A DNA stretch of 64,000 bases from Saonia flava (lineage in GTDB: Bacteria > Bacteroidota > Bacteroidia > Flavobacteriales > Flavobacteriaceae), in contig NZ_JAATJJ010000001.1 of NCBI RefSeq assembly GCF_011927795.1, positions 1,353,397 to 1,417,396 on the forward strand. The letters run 5' to 3'. Positions within the stretch are counted from its first letter, which is position 1. Each line of letters begins with the position of its first letter. Made by a program: the position numbers and the translations under genes. The notes under the pieces are model-generated. The model was not told where the DNA came from, did not search any database, and saw only the letters and a program-made list of their open reading frames with translations. Below are positions 34,011 to 43,476 of this stretch, piece after piece.

Positions 34011-34871
34011 ATGACAGCATGGTTTAAGAGAACGGAAAAAGGAATCCAAACAGCAACAGAGGAAAAAAAAGACACACCAAAAGGGCTTTGGTATAAGTCT
34101 CCCACAGGAAAAATTGTTGAATCGGAAGAATTAGCAAAAAACTTTTACGTTAGTCCAGAGGACGACTACCATGTTAGAATAGGAAGCAAGGAATATTTTC
34201 AGATTTTTTTTGATGATAATAAATTTAGGGAATTGGATGCCAAGTTAACATCCAAAGATCCCTTAAAATTTGAAGACACCAAAAAATATACGGATAGACT
34301 TAAAGCAGCGGAGAAGAAAACAGGATTAAAGGATGCTGTTAGAACCGCTGTTGGAAAATCATTGGGCAAAGATTTGGTTATTGCCGCAATGGATTTCAGT
34401 TTCATTGGAGGTTCTATGGGAAGTGTAGTTGGAGAAAAAATTGCTAGGGCAATTGATTATTCAATTAAAAAGAAAATCCCTTTTTTAATGATATCCAAAT
34501 CTGGTGGCGCAAGAATGATGGAGGCTGCTTTGTCTTTGATGCAACTGGCAAAAACATCTGCTAAATTGGCCCAACTTGCCGAAGCTAATATTCCTTACAT
34601 ATCTTTATGCACGGACCCAACTACAGGTGGCACAACTGCTTCTTACGCAATGCTTGGCGACATTAATATAGCAGAACCTGGGGCATTGATTGGTTTTGCA
34701 GGGCCCCGTGTTGTAAAAGATACCACTGGAAAAGAATTGCCAGAAGGTTTCCAAACTTCAGAATTCCTTAAAGAACATGGTTTTTTGGATTTTATCTCCC
34801 ACCGAAGAGACCTTAAAAAGAAAGTAAACCAATACATAGATTTAATACAGAACAATCCTATTAGAAAATAA
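34011..34871 (+). CDS. accD: Acetyl-CoA carboxylase carboxyltransferase subunit beta, lacking the zinc finger
   Basis: 286 residues. Beta subunit of the carboxyltransferase that makes malonyl-CoA for fatty acid synthesis. The crotonase-like core is intact ([68 protein letters not shown]). The N-terminal domain aligns with the canonical C-x2-C-x14-C-x2-C zinc ribbon, but the four cysteine positions hold Ser30, Gly33, Ser48 and Asp51, so it cannot bind zinc. From memory this loss is general in flavobacteria. A -7 element ends 4 bp before the ATG. Confidence 0.96.
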   Translation: MTAWFKRTEKGIQTATEEKKDTPKGLWYKSPTGKIVESEELAKNFYVSPEDDYHVRIGSKEYFQIFFDDNKFRELDAKLTSKDPLKFEDTKKYTDRLKAAEKKTGLKDAVRTAVGKSLGKDLVIAAMDFSFIGGSMGSVVGEKIARAIDYSIKKKIPFLMISKSGGARMMEAALSLMQLAKTSAKLAQLAEANIPYISLCTDPTTGGTTASYAMLGDINIAEPGALIGFAGPRVVKDTTGKELPEGFQTSEFLKEHGFLDFISHRRDLKKKVNQYIDLIQNNPIRK

Positions 34872-34874
34872 TAG

Positions 34875-35630
34875 TTACTGACCTCTAGATATCTTAAAAA
34901 TACCGGTAATTAATTTTGACCCTTTTTCGCTATAAAATTTTCCATTGAGAATTTTAAGATTGCGATAGTCTTTTAAGGCAGGGAGTAATTCTTTTTTTGA
35001 AAGTTTTATTTCTTCTTTCAGATTCCTTTTATTTATCTCAAATTCATCAGGTCTCAACATTATAAATCCTAATGAATCCAGAGCAATATAATTCAATTCA
35101 AAATCAATACTAGAAGCTCGAAAATATAAATTAGGTTCATATTTTACAATGTGACCGTTCACATCAGTCACTGGATCCACTTCCAAAACCTTAAAAGTGT
35201 ATACATCACCTATCTGGGGATCATTAGCATAAAGCTCTTTCTTATCTATCCTTTCCTCCTTTTTCCTCCATTTGGAAAAATTATCTTTGGACACATCAAA
35301 TGTTCCATAAAGGACATAGAACAAACCAATTAAAATGGGAAACGCCAATATCAATGTCCCTGAAAATGACCATAGAGGGCTTTTAGTCTTTAAAAGGGCC
35401 ATATCCAACTTATTCCTAATTTCTGGAGTAGAATCCAAGAATTTTTCTTTTGTTCCCTTTTTAAATATTGCCCAATACTTTTCAACGGGAAAAAGAGGGA
35501 TGTACCAAAAATGAAATACTTTTTGATGAAAAGAAAAATCCAAATGATCATAATTTCCCATAAGGTTCAAATCATTCTTAGTCAATGATTTAATTTTAAT
35601 AGAATAGGTGCCAAACTTGAAAATTCTCAT
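34875..35630 (-). CDS. Uncharacterised membrane protein
   Basis: 251 residues, no recognised family. The N-terminal ~85 residues (MRIFKFGTYSIKIKSLTKNDL; then FHFWYIPLFPVEKYW) resemble the opening of flavobacterial proteins that carry a conserved WYIPLFP-type segment. A membrane helix lies at residues ~88-112 (FSGTLILAFPILIGLFYVLYG), followed by a basic linker and a beta-rich C-terminal domain (GDVYTFKVLEVDP, PNLYFRASSI, YIALDSLGFIMLRPDEF). The final 130 residues may lie outside the cytoplasm. Convergent with accD, three bases between stops. Confidence 0.65.
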   Translation of the reverse strand: MRIFKFGTYSIKIKSLTKNDLNLMGNYDHLDFSFHQKVFHFWYIPLFPVEKYWAIFKKGTKEKFLDSTPEIRNKLDMALLKTKSPLWSFSGTLILAFPILIGLFYVLYGTFDVSKDNFSKWRKKEERIDKKELYANDPQIGDVYTFKVLEVDPVTDVNGHIVKYEPNLYFRASSIDFELNYIALDSLGFIMLRPDEFEINKRNLKEEIKLSKKELLPALKDYRNLKILNGKFYSEKGSKLITGIFKISRGQ

Positions 35631-35726
35631 AATAATTTATCGCTGTAGGTAAAGCTTTAACGTTTTCAGAAAAATGATATTGCAACATATTAAGTTATAT
35701 ACCAAAACAATATTATAAATTAATTG

Positions 35727-35734
35727 TATATTTG
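35727..35734 (+). promoter_or_regulatory. -7 element (TATATTTG) of rpsO
   Basis: Fits TAnnTTTG; a leader of about 50 nt precedes ATG 35789. Confidence 0.5.
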
Positions 35735-35788
35735 CGCCCTGATTGAAAATCAATCATATACATAAAAATCATTTAAAATAATATTGGA

Positions 35789-36058
35789 ATGTATTTAACA
35801 AAGGAAGTAAAAGCCGACATTTTTAAAAAGCACGGCGGTTCTGAAAAGAACACAGGTTCTACAGAAGGACAAATTGCATTATTCACGCACCGTATCAATC
35901 ACTTAACCGGGCACTTAAAAAATAATCGTAAAGATTATAACACAGAGCGTTCTTTGGTTAAATTGGTAGGTAAAAGGAGAAGCCTTTTAGATTATTTAAA
36001 GAAGAAGGATATTGAAAAATATCGTGCTGTAATTAAAGAATTGAATATTAGAAAATAA
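35789..36058 (+). CDS. rpsO: 30S ribosomal protein S15
   Basis: 89 residues, the standard length. Binds 16S rRNA in the platform of the small subunit. Diagnostic stretch: TGSTEGQIALFTHRINHLTGHLKNNRKDYNTERSL region, then LVGKRRSLLDYLKKKD. In many bacteria rpsO and pnp are adjacent and share transcripts; here a terminator and structured leader separate them. Confidence 0.98.
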   Translation: MYLTKEVKADIFKKHGGSEKNTGSTEGQIALFTHRINHLTGHLKNNRKDYNTERSLVKLVGKRRSLLDYLKKKDIEKYRAVIKELNIRK

Positions 36059-36060
36059 AA

Positions 36061-36091
36061 AAAAAAGGGGAAGCTAAGCTTCCCTTTTTTT
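36061..36091 (+). terminator. Terminator after rpsO
   Basis: GGGAAGCT/AGCTTCCC stem (36068-36075 with 36077-36084), flanked by an A-run and a T-run, directly after the rpsO stop. Confidence 0.85.
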
Positions 36092-36102
36092 CAACATAAA
36101 GT

Positions 36103-36230
36103 CCTAATTATAAAATTAGGCAACACAAAAAGCTGCATTTAGTTTTTCATTGGTCAACACAACAACACAACCCGACCGTCAGGAAGACGGTAGACCAAAT
36201 GTTTAACAGACCTATTAAGATAAAATAGGT
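36103..36230 (+). promoter_or_regulatory. Structured leader of pnp with three hairpins
   Basis: Three perfect inverted repeats lie in tandem between the rpsO terminator and pnp: CCTAATT/AATTAGG (36103-36120), ACCGTC/GACGGT (36175-36191) and ACCTATT/AATAGGT (36210-36230). The last ends 14 bp before ATG 36245. In enterobacteria pnp expression is autoregulated through a leader stem-loop cut by RNase III; a comparable mechanism here is inference. Confidence 0.5.
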
Positions 36231-36244
36231 TGTAACAATTATTT

Positions 36245-38467
36245 ATGATTCCGAAAACTTTTAAAGAGGTCATAGACCTCGGTGACGGTAGAGAAATTTC
36301 TATCGAAACCGGAAAATTGGCAAAGCAGGCCCATGGTTCTGTTGTTGTTCAATCTGGAAAATGTATGTTATTATGTACAGTAGTTTCCAATTACAAACAA
36401 AGCGATGTAGATTTTCTACCCTTAACGGTAGATTATCGTGAAAAATTTGCTGCTTCTGGCCGTTATCCTGGAGGTTTCTTCAAAAGAGAAGCAAGACCAA
36501 GTGATGGCGAAGTATTGACCATGAGATTAGTGGACAGGGTTTTACGACCATTGTTCCCAAAAGATTATCATGCAGAAACGCAAGTAATGATTCAATTAAT
36601 GTCCCATGATGATGAAGTAATGCCAGATGCAATGGCTGGTTTAGCGGCATCCGCTGCTATTCAACTATCAGACTTTCCTTTTGAATGTGCTATTTCAGAA
36701 GTGCGTGTGGGTCGCGTAAATGGTGAATTCATCATTAACCCAAGTAGAGCACAATTGGAAGAGAGCGATATTGACATGGTCATTGGAGCTTCTGCAGATT
36801 CTGTAATGATGGTAGAAGGTGAAATGGATGAAATTTCCGAAGAAGAAATGGTAGAGGCAATTAAAGCCGCTCATGAAGCCATTAAAATACAGTGTGCTGC
36901 ACAAATTAAGCTAGCTGAAGCTTTTGGAAAGAAAGAAGTTCGCGAATATGAGTCAGAAAGAGAAGATGAGGAGCTTGCCAAGAAAATTCATGATATGGCA
37001 TATAATAAAGTTTATGCCATTGCAAAAGCAGGTTCAGCCAAACATGAAAGAAGCACTGCATTTTCTGAAATAAAAGAGGAAATTAAAGCTTCTTTTTCTG
37101 AAGAAGAAATAGAAGACTTTGGTGATTTAGTTTCAAAATATTACTACAAAGCGGAAAAAGCCGCTGTTCGTGACCTTACATTAAATGAAGGTTTGCGTTT
37201 AGACGGAAGAAAAACAGATGAGATACGTCCTATCTGGTGTGAAGTTGACTATTTACCTTCCACACATGGTTCCGCAATATTTACAAGAGGGGAAACCCAA
37301 GCTTTGGCAACTGTGACTTTGGGTACTTCAAGAGAAGCCAATCAAATAGATATGCCATCTTACGAAGGTGAAGAAACATTTTATTTACATTACAACTTCC
37401 CTCCTTTCTCAACAGGTGAAGCAAGACCTATTAGGGGAACATCCCGTAGAGAAGTTGGGCATGGTAACTTGGCACAGCGTGCATTAAAAGGAATGATTCC
37501 CGAAGACTGTCCATATACCGTTCGTGTTGTTTCAGAAGTATTGGAATCTAACGGATCCTCATCAATGGCAACTGTTTGTAGTGGTACTATGGCATTAATG
37601 GATGCCGGTGTGCAACTTAAAAAACCTGTTTCTGGTATCGCTATGGGATTAATCTCTGACGCGGATAGTGGAAAGTATGCTGTTCTTTCGGACATCTTGG
37701 GTGATGAAGACCACTTGGGGGACATGGATTTTAAAGTAACCGGTACTGATGACGGAATTACGGCTTGTCAAATGGATATTAAAGTAAAAGGGCTTTCTTA
37801 TGAAATCCTAGTAAATGCTTTAAAACAAGCTCAAGCTGGTCGTATTCATATTCTTGGTAAGTTGACCGACACTATAGCAACTCCAAATATAGATGTTAAG
37901 GCACATGCACCAAAAATGGTCACTAGAACCATTCCAAATGAGTTTATTGGTGCGTTAATAGGACCTGGTGGGAAAGTAATCCAAGAATTACAAAAAACTA
38001 CCAAGACCACTATAGTAATCAATGAAGACCCTGTTACAGAAGAGGGTATTGTTGAGATTTTGGGAACAAATCAAGAAGGTATAGATGCGGTTTTGGCCAA
38101 AATAGATTCTCTCTTGTTTAAACCAGAAGTTGGTAGTGTTTATGAAGTAAAAGTAATTAAGATGTTAGATTTTGGGGCTGTGGTAGAATATATGGAAGCT
38201 CCAGGAAATGAGGTTTTATTGCATGTTTCAGAATTGGCGTGGGAACGTACAGAAAATGTTTCTGATGTGGTGAACATGGGAGATGTTTTTGATGTGAAAT
38301 ACTTTGGAATCGATGCTAGGACCAAAAAAGACAAAGTATCAAGAAAAGCGTTGTTGCCAAAACCTGAAGGTTACAAAGAAAGACCACCTAGAACCGATAG
38401 GGACAATAATCGCGGTAGAGGAAACGATAGAAATAGAGATAGAGATCGTAAACCAAGAAGGGATTAA
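36245..38467 (+). CDS. pnp: Polyribonucleotide nucleotidyltransferase (PNPase)
   Basis: 740 residues. Trimeric 3'-5' phosphorolytic exoribonuclease. Domain order: RNase PH 1 (residues ~1-220, [15 protein letters not shown]), helical linker, RNase PH 2 (~310-530; [30 protein letters not shown] and the catalytic-site [35 protein letters not shown] region), KH (~565-625, [11 protein letters not shown]) and S1 (~630-700). It ends in an Arg/Asp/Asn-rich tail ([19 protein letters not shown]), a low-complexity RNA-binding extension. Confidence 0.98.
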   Translation: MIPKTFKEVIDLGDGREISIETGKLAKQAHGSVVVQSGKCMLLCTVVSNYKQSDVDFLPLTVDYREKFAASGRYPGGFFKREARPSDGEVLTMRLVDRVLRPLFPKDYHAETQVMIQLMSHDDEVMPDAMAGLAASAAIQLSDFPFECAISEVRVGRVNGEFIINPSRAQLEESDIDMVIGASADSVMMVEGEMDEISEEEMVEAIKAAHEAIKIQCAAQIKLAEAFGKKEVREYESEREDEELAKKIHDMAYNKVYAIAKAGSAKHERSTAFSEIKEEIKASFSEEEIEDFGDLVSKYYYKAEKAAVRDLTLNEGLRLDGRKTDEIRPIWCEVDYLPSTHGSAIFTRGETQALATVTLGTSREANQIDMPSYEGEETFYLHYNFPPFSTGEARPIRGTSRREVGHGNLAQRALKGMIPEDCPYTVRVVSEVLESNGSSSMATVCSGTMALMDAGVQLKKPVSGIAMGLISDADSGKYAVLSDILGDEDHLGDMDFKVTGTDDGITACQMDIKVKGLSYEILVNALKQAQAGRIHILGKLTDTIATPNIDVKAHAPKMVTRTIPNEFIGALIGPGGKVIQELQKTTKTTIVINEDPVTEEGIVEILGTNQEGIDAVLAKIDSLLFKPEVGSVYEVKVIKMLDFGAVVEYMEAPGNEVLLHVSELAWERTENVSDVVNMGDVFDVKYFGIDARTKKDKVSRKALLPKPEGYKERPPRTDRDNNRGRGNDRNRDRDRKPRRD

Positions 38468-38490
38468 AACTTCTTAATTACAGAAACTGC

Positions 38491-38525
38491 AAAGCCTTCA
38501 AAATCATTTTTGAGGGCTTTTTTTA
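38491..38525 (+). terminator. Terminator after pnp
   Basis: AAAGCC...TCAAAA / TTTTGA...GGGCTTT stem with a T-run, 24 bp after the pnp stop. Confidence 0.8.
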
Positions 38526-38632
38526 TACTATTTATCCAAAAAAATAAAAATTTGATAACACTTTTGTAACATTTCTTCTTTTTCTACGTATAAGTATATG
38601 CAGTCTATGCAAATTGAACTTAATTTATTTTA

Positions 38633-39496
38633 ATGAGACAGCTTAAGATTACAAAACAGGTTACCAATAGGGAAACCGCATCTTTGGATAAGTACTTGCA
38701 AGAAATTGGCAAAGTGGATCTTATTACCGCAGACGAAGAAGTAGAATTGGCACAACGAATCAAGGCAGGCGACCAGATCGCTCTTGAAAAACTAACAAAA
38801 GCCAATCTAAGATTTGTGGTGTCCGTGGCCAAGCAGTACCAAAACCAAGGGCTTACTTTACCGGATTTAATTAACGAGGGCAACCTTGGCCTAATTAAAG
38901 CTGCACAACGTTTTGATGAAACAAGGGGGTTTAAATTTATCTCTTACGCCGTATGGTGGATTCGTCAATCTATATTACAAGCATTGGCCGAGCAATCGCG
39001 TATTGTTCGTTTGCCATTGAATAAAATTGGTTCTATTAACAAGATTAATAAAACCTTCGCTTTCTTGGAGCAAGCTCATGAGCGTATGCCATCAGCAGAA
39101 GAAATTGCCAAGGAATTGGACATGACAGTTGACGATGTAAAACAATCCTTAAAAAACTCTGGACGCCATGTATCCATGGATGCGCCCTTAATTGATGGAG
39201 AGGACTCCAACCTATATGATGTACTTCGTAGTGGTGAGTCTCCTAATCCAGATAGGGAGTTGTTGCACGAATCGTTAAGAACAGAAATAGAAAGAGCTTT
39301 AGAAACATTGACTCCTAGAGAGGCAGATGTTATTCGTCTATACTTTGGTTTAGCCGGACAACATTCGATGACTTTGGAAGAAATTGGTGAGACTTTTGAC
39401 CTAACAAGAGAAAGAGTCCGTCAAATTAAAGAAAAAGCCATTAGAAGGTTAAAGCATACTTCTAGAAGTAAAATTTTAAAGACATATCTTGGTTAA
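38633..39496 (+). CDS. rpoD: Primary sigma factor RpoD/SigA (short form)
   Basis: 287 residues, much shorter than E. coli sigma-70 because region 1.1 and the non-conserved insert are absent, as usual in Bacteroidota. Region 1.2 starts at [25 protein letters not shown]; region 2 has [32 protein letters not shown] and [21 protein letters not shown]; region 3 [13 protein letters not shown]; region 4.2 [28 protein letters not shown]. It would read the TAnnTTTG promoters seen across this window. A terminator follows. Confidence 0.97.
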   Translation: MRQLKITKQVTNRETASLDKYLQEIGKVDLITADEEVELAQRIKAGDQIALEKLTKANLRFVVSVAKQYQNQGLTLPDLINEGNLGLIKAAQRFDETRGFKFISYAVWWIRQSILQALAEQSRIVRLPLNKIGSINKINKTFAFLEQAHERMPSAEEIAKELDMTVDDVKQSLKNSGRHVSMDAPLIDGEDSNLYDVLRSGESPNPDRELLHESLRTEIERALETLTPREADVIRLYFGLAGQHSMTLEEIGETFDLTRERVRQIKEKAIRRLKHTSRSKILKTYLG

Positions 39497-39608
39497 CCAA
39501 GAAAAAATTACAAGTTAAATTTAACCTAAATTGGAAATTTGGCATATTAATTGTAATTTTAACAGTAACAACAGTTTATCATGACTGTTCGTTTTTTGAT
39601 TGATGAAT

Positions 39609-39636
39609 AAACTCCGGCTGATTACCGGAGTTTTTT
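39609..39636 (+). terminator. Terminator after rpoD
   Basis: AAACTCCGG/CCGGAGTTT stem (39609-39617 with 39625-39633), six T at 39631-39636. Confidence 0.9.
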
Positions 39637-39700
39637 CATTTATAGAATTTTACCAAATAAATGGAACGAAATTCCGTTAATACCCAACAAACCATACAGC

Positions 39701-40327
39701 ATGAAAAAACCATTTTTTTTATTCTTATCAACCTTAGTACTAACATTTGGAAAGGGTTTTTCCCAAGAATCTGGAAACTACTTATTAATTATTAACAATG
39801 ACACCACAAAAATTAATTTAAAACAGGCATTTGAGTATAAGGCAAAAAAAGGTGAACTATTGACCATCATTGTAGATCAACCAGCAATACAAACCTATTC
39901 GGATGAAATGATTTCTTTTCAATATGACAAAGCATACGGCGCGTCCAAAACCAAAATTGACATGGGAATTGAACAGATTATGGTAATGAGCTCTGATGGA
40001 AATGGTTTTATTGTCCAAAAATATTCCTCGATGGATCCAAGTGGCCTAATAAATCTAATGATGAGTGAATTAATTAAAGAAAGTATTACCTACGGCTACA
40101 AAAAAACTGAAGAACCCTATACCAAAGAGCTTAAAAGTGGGCAAACTATAAAGGGAATAAAAAATACCCTTGAATACAAGGGTGAAGAAATTGTGTATAT
40201 GGTGGGAGCCCATGGTGGTAAAGATGAGGGGGTTTTAATAGTTACCATGCTCCAAGACGCAAGCTATACGCAAAATGGCCTACCTATGATCAACCTCTTT
40301 TTGGACTCTCTTCAAATAAAAGAATAG
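39701..40327 (+). CDS. Secreted protein of unknown function
   Basis: 208 residues. Signal peptide MKKPFFLFLSTLVLTFGKGFSQ, then a soluble domain beginning GNYLLIINNDTTKINLKQ, with a central segment IMVMSSDGNGFIVQKYSSMDPSGLINLMMSELIKES and a beta-rich end (EIVYMVGAHGGKDEGVLIVTML). No family recognised; the folding pattern and the Sec signal suggest a periplasmic or outer-membrane-associated protein. It stands between the rpoD terminator and the rpe promoter, so it is probably transcribed alone. Confidence 0.7.
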   Translation: MKKPFFLFLSTLVLTFGKGFSQESGNYLLIINNDTTKINLKQAFEYKAKKGELLTIIVDQPAIQTYSDEMISFQYDKAYGASKTKIDMGIEQIMVMSSDGNGFIVQKYSSMDPSGLINLMMSELIKESITYGYKKTEEPYTKELKSGQTIKGIKNTLEYKGEEIVYMVGAHGGKDEGVLIVTMLQDASYTQNGLPMINLFLDSLQIKE

Positions 40328-40375
40328 GCCATTATTCTATTGTAGGTCCAATACCATTAACCATTACATTTTCAC

Positions 40376-40383
40376 TATTTTTG
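40376..40383 (+). promoter_or_regulatory. -7 element (TATTTTTG) of the rpe operon
   Basis: Fits TAnnTTTG; 27 bp before ATG 40411. Confidence 0.45.
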
Positions 40384-40410
40384 TATACCTATCCATAGAG
40401 AGCAGAAATA

Positions 40411-41070
40411 ATGAGTAAAAAGATTATTGCACCTTCGCTTTTGGCAGCCAATTTTGCCAACTTACAGCATGATATAGAAATGGTGAATCAAAGTGAGGCA
40501 GATTGGTTTCATTTGGATATTATGGATGGTGTCTATGTACCCAATATTTCCTTTGGAATGCCAGTGGTAAAAGCAATTGCCAAATATGCCAAAAAAATAT
40601 TGGATGCACACTTAATGATAGTAGAGCCTGATCGTTACATACAAACTTTTGCAGACTTAGGAGTCAACAATCTTACAGTTCACTATGAGGCTTGCACTCA
40701 TTTACATAGAACTATACAAGCAATAAAAGATGCTGGAATGAAAGCTGGTGTAGCATTAAATCCACACACGAATATAGATTTATTGGAAGATACAATATCA
40801 GATATTGACATAGTCTGCATTATGAGTGTTAATCCAGGTTTTGGCGGTCAATCCTTTATTGAAAACACCTATGACAAAGTAAAAGATCTTAAATCCTTGA
40901 TAAAAGCTAAAAAAACAAAAACTTTGATTGAGATTGATGGTGGTGTTACTTCAAAAAATGCCAAAAAATTAGTTGATGCTGGAGCAGATATCTTGGTAGC
41001 GGGTAGTTTTATCTTTAAAAGTGAAAATCCGCCCCAAACCATTATAGAACTTAAAAATACTATTTCATAA
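40411..41070 (+). CDS. rpe: Ribulose-phosphate 3-epimerase
   Basis: 219 residues, TIM barrel. Interconverts ribulose-5-phosphate and xylulose-5-phosphate in the pentose phosphate pathway. Motifs: APSLLAANFANLQ, FHLDIMDGVYVPNISFGMPV, DAHLMIVEPDRYI, CIMSVNPGFGGQSFIENTYDKV and IEIDGGVTSKNAKKLVDAGADILVAGSFIF. Its stop shares one base with the ypdA start (TAATG), so the two are translationally coupled. Confidence 0.97.
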   Translation: MSKKIIAPSLLAANFANLQHDIEMVNQSEADWFHLDIMDGVYVPNISFGMPVVKAIAKYAKKILDAHLMIVEPDRYIQTFADLGVNNLTVHYEACTHLHRTIQAIKDAGMKAGVALNPHTNIDLLEDTISDIDIVCIMSVNPGFGGQSFIENTYDKVKDLKSLIKAKKTKTLIEIDGGVTSKNAKKLVDAGADILVAGSFIFKSENPPQTIIELKNTIS

Positions 41071-42041
41071 TGGAACATTTTGATGTTGCCATTATTGGCG
41101 GGGGACCCATTGGGATTGCCTGTGGTCTGGAAGCCAAAAAAAAAGGACTGACATATGTTATACTTGAAAAAGGCCCAATTGTAAACTCTTTGTTCAATTA
41201 TCCTGTGAATATGCAATTCTTTTCCTCTTCAGAAAGATTGGAAATAGATGATGTTCCTTTTATCAGTAAAGAAGCAAAACCTAAAAGAAGTGAGGCACTG
41301 GAATATTATAGAAGAATAGCAACTTCAAATGAATTAAATATCAAACTATTTGAAAAAGTAGAATCGGTGTCCAAAACCAATCAAAATTTCACAATAGTTT
41401 CAAATAAAAACAAGTACAATTCCCAGAATGTAATTGTAGCTACAGGTTTTTATGATTTGCCCAATTTACTGAAGGTTCCTGGAGAAAACCTGGCAAAAGT
41501 ATCCCACTACTATAAAGATCCCCATTTTTACGCAGGTCAAAAATTGGCTGTAATAGGGGCAAGCAATTCCGCGATTGATGCGGCATTGGAATGTTGGCGT
41601 AAGGGTTCGGACGTAACCCTTATTATTCGTGGGCCAGAAGTAGGGAAGCGTGTAAAATATTGGGTGCGCCCTGATATTATTAATAGAATTGAGGAAGAAA
41701 GCATAAAAGTGTTCTACAATTCCACAGTAAAAGAAATAACCGAGAATGAAATATTAATAGATTCTCCCAAAGGTCCCATTAGATTGGAGAATGATTTTGT
41801 TTTAGCCTTGACGGGTTATATGCCCAATTTCAATTTTTTGAAAAAAATAGGGATAGAACTATCTAAAGACGATAAAAAATTACCCAAATATAATCCAGAA
41901 ACAATGGAAACCAATGTGGAAGGAATTTATCTAGCTGGAGTAATTTGCGGTGGTATGGAAACCCATAAATGGTTCATAGAAAATTCCCGAGTACATGCTC
42001 CCATGATCATGGCCAATATTGTATCAAAAAAGAAAGCCTAA
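41070..42041 (+). CDS. ypdA: YpdA-family bacillithiol disulfide reductase (putative)
   Basis: 323 residues. FAD/NAD(P)H flavoprotein of the YpdA/Bdr family: FAD motif VAIIGGGPIGIACGLEA at the N-terminus, MQFFSSSERLEI, and the NADPH motif LAVIGASNSAIDAALECW at residues ~165-182. Family members reduce bacillithiol disulfide in Firmicutes, and many Bacteroidota make bacillithiol. No thioredoxin-reductase-type CxxC is present, in line with this family. It is coupled to rpe, whose pathway supplies NADPH; that link is suggestive only. Confidence 0.88.
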   Translation: MEHFDVAIIGGGPIGIACGLEAKKKGLTYVILEKGPIVNSLFNYPVNMQFFSSSERLEIDDVPFISKEAKPKRSEALEYYRRIATSNELNIKLFEKVESVSKTNQNFTIVSNKNKYNSQNVIVATGFYDLPNLLKVPGENLAKVSHYYKDPHFYAGQKLAVIGASNSAIDAALECWRKGSDVTLIIRGPEVGKRVKYWVRPDIINRIEEESIKVFYNSTVKEITENEILIDSPKGPIRLENDFVLALTGYMPNFNFLKKIGIELSKDDKKLPKYNPETMETNVEGIYLAGVICGGMETHKWFIENSRVHAPMIMANIVSKKKA

Positions 42042-42054
42042 GATTTTTTATCAG

Positions 42055-43476
42055 ATGAAAACCGATTCCCCAAAAATAAAAAATCCCTATCAAGACCTTT
42101 TTGATTTACAAAAAGAGAATCAGTACAATGTAGCAAACACTGCCTATAAAGAGCGTAAAGCCAAACTGAATGCTTTAAAATATGCACTGGAAAAAACATA
42201 CAGAAGCAAGCTGCAAAAGGCGATGTATGACGATTTTAAAAAACCAATTTTAGAGACCGATTTAACAGAAATATACCAGGTCGTTGGAGAAATAAAGTAT
42301 GCCAAAAAGCATTTAAAGGAATGGATGTGGAACCAATATGCAAAAACTCCCATTACGTTACTAGGGTCATCCTCTTGGGTAAAATATGAACCAAAGGGCG
42401 TATGTTTAATCATTTCTCCGTGGAATTTCCCAATAAACTTAACTTTTGGACCTCTTGTATCTGCCATAGCCGCGGGAAATACCATAATTCTTAAACCTTC
42501 TGAAATGACATCCCATACATCTTCTGTTATGGGTGAAATTATCGAGGAACTCTTCCCAAATAATGAAGTTGCCCTAGTTGAAGGTGGAGCAAATGTTTCA
42601 AAAGAATTATTAGAACTGCCCTTTAACCATATTTTTTTTACAGGCTCTCCGTCCATAGGAAAACTGATTATGAAATCGGCTGCCGAGCATTTAACATCTG
42701 TCACTTTGGAATTGGGCGGTAAATCGCCAACAATAGTGGACAAAACTGCCAATTTAAAAATGGCAGCACAAAGAATTGTCTGGGGTGCCTTTTTAAATAA
42801 TGGCCAAACCTGTGTTGCTCCTGATTATGTTCTTGTTCATGAAAACAGAAAAGAAAAGTTGGTGGAAGAGATAAAAAAACAACTAGAAAAATTTTACTCT
42901 AATAATCCATCGACTTCCGAATCCTACTCCAGAATTGTAAATAAACACCATTTTAATAGGTTGGTCAATTATATTGAAAACGCAAAAGAAACAGGAGGGA
43001 TTATTGAAATAGGAGGGGATTTTAATGAAAAGGATAATTATTTAGCACCAACAATTATTTCCAATTTGCCCAATAATGCCAAATTGCTTCAAGAAGAAAT
43101 TTTTGGCCCCATTTTACCTATCGTAACGTACAAGACTATTGATGAGGCCATACAATATGTTAATTCCCATGAAAGACCTCTAGCCCTATATATTTTCAGT
43201 ACCAATCGTAAAACAATGAACCACATACTCACCCATACGAGAGCAGGAAGTACTGGAATAAACAACAGTGTGCTACAATTTACAAATCATAACTTACCAT
43301 TTGGAGGCGTAAATACCAGTGGTATTGGAAAATCTCATGGGTTTTACGGCTTTCAGGAATTCTCCAACATAAGATCGGTTTTAAAACAACATACTATAGG
43401 ACCCACAAGTTTCTTGTTTCCTCCTTACAACAAGCTAAAACAAAAGCTGGCAAATATTACCATAAAATGGCTCTAG
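42055..43476 (+). CDS. Aldehyde dehydrogenase (class 3/fatty aldehyde type)
   Basis: 473 residues from ATG 42055. NAD(P)+-dependent aldehyde oxidation. Motifs: PKGVCLIISPWNFPINLTFGPLVSAIAAGNT, the general-base Glu in TLELGGKSPTIV, catalytic Cys in FLNNGQTCVAPDYVLV, and EEIFGPILPI. Like class 3 enzymes it ends with a hydrophobic/basic tail (FLFPPYNKLKQKLANITIKWL) that may bind the membrane. A TTG at 42019 in the same frame lies within ypdA and is not used. It follows ypdA by 13 bp and is convergent with the next gene, their stops sharing a CTAG. Confidence 0.9.
   Translation: MKTDSPKIKNPYQDLFDLQKENQYNVANTAYKERKAKLNALKYALEKTYRSKLQKAMYDDFKKPILETDLTEIYQVVGEIKYAKKHLKEWMWNQYAKTPITLLGSSSWVKYEPKGVCLIISPWNFPINLTFGPLVSAIAAGNTIILKPSEMTSHTSSVMGEIIEELFPNNEVALVEGGANVSKELLELPFNHIFFTGSPSIGKLIMKSAAEHLTSVTLELGGKSPTIVDKTANLKMAAQRIVWGAFLNNGQTCVAPDYVLVHENRKEKLVEEIKKQLEKFYSNNPSTSESYSRIVNKHHFNRLVNYIENAKETGGIIEIGGDFNEKDNYLAPTIISNLPNNAKLLQEEIFGPILPIVTYKTIDEAIQYVNSHERPLALYIFSTNRKTMNHILTHTRAGSTGINNSVLQFTNHNLPFGGVNTSGIGKSHGFYGFQEFSNIRSVLKQHTIGPTSFLFPPYNKLKQKLANITIKWL

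Noticed and set aside
36199-36228. Nine-codon leader peptide before pnp
   Set aside because: An ATG-to-TAG mini-ORF exists, but it is short enough for chance, shows no repeated regulatory codon and overlaps the third hairpin.
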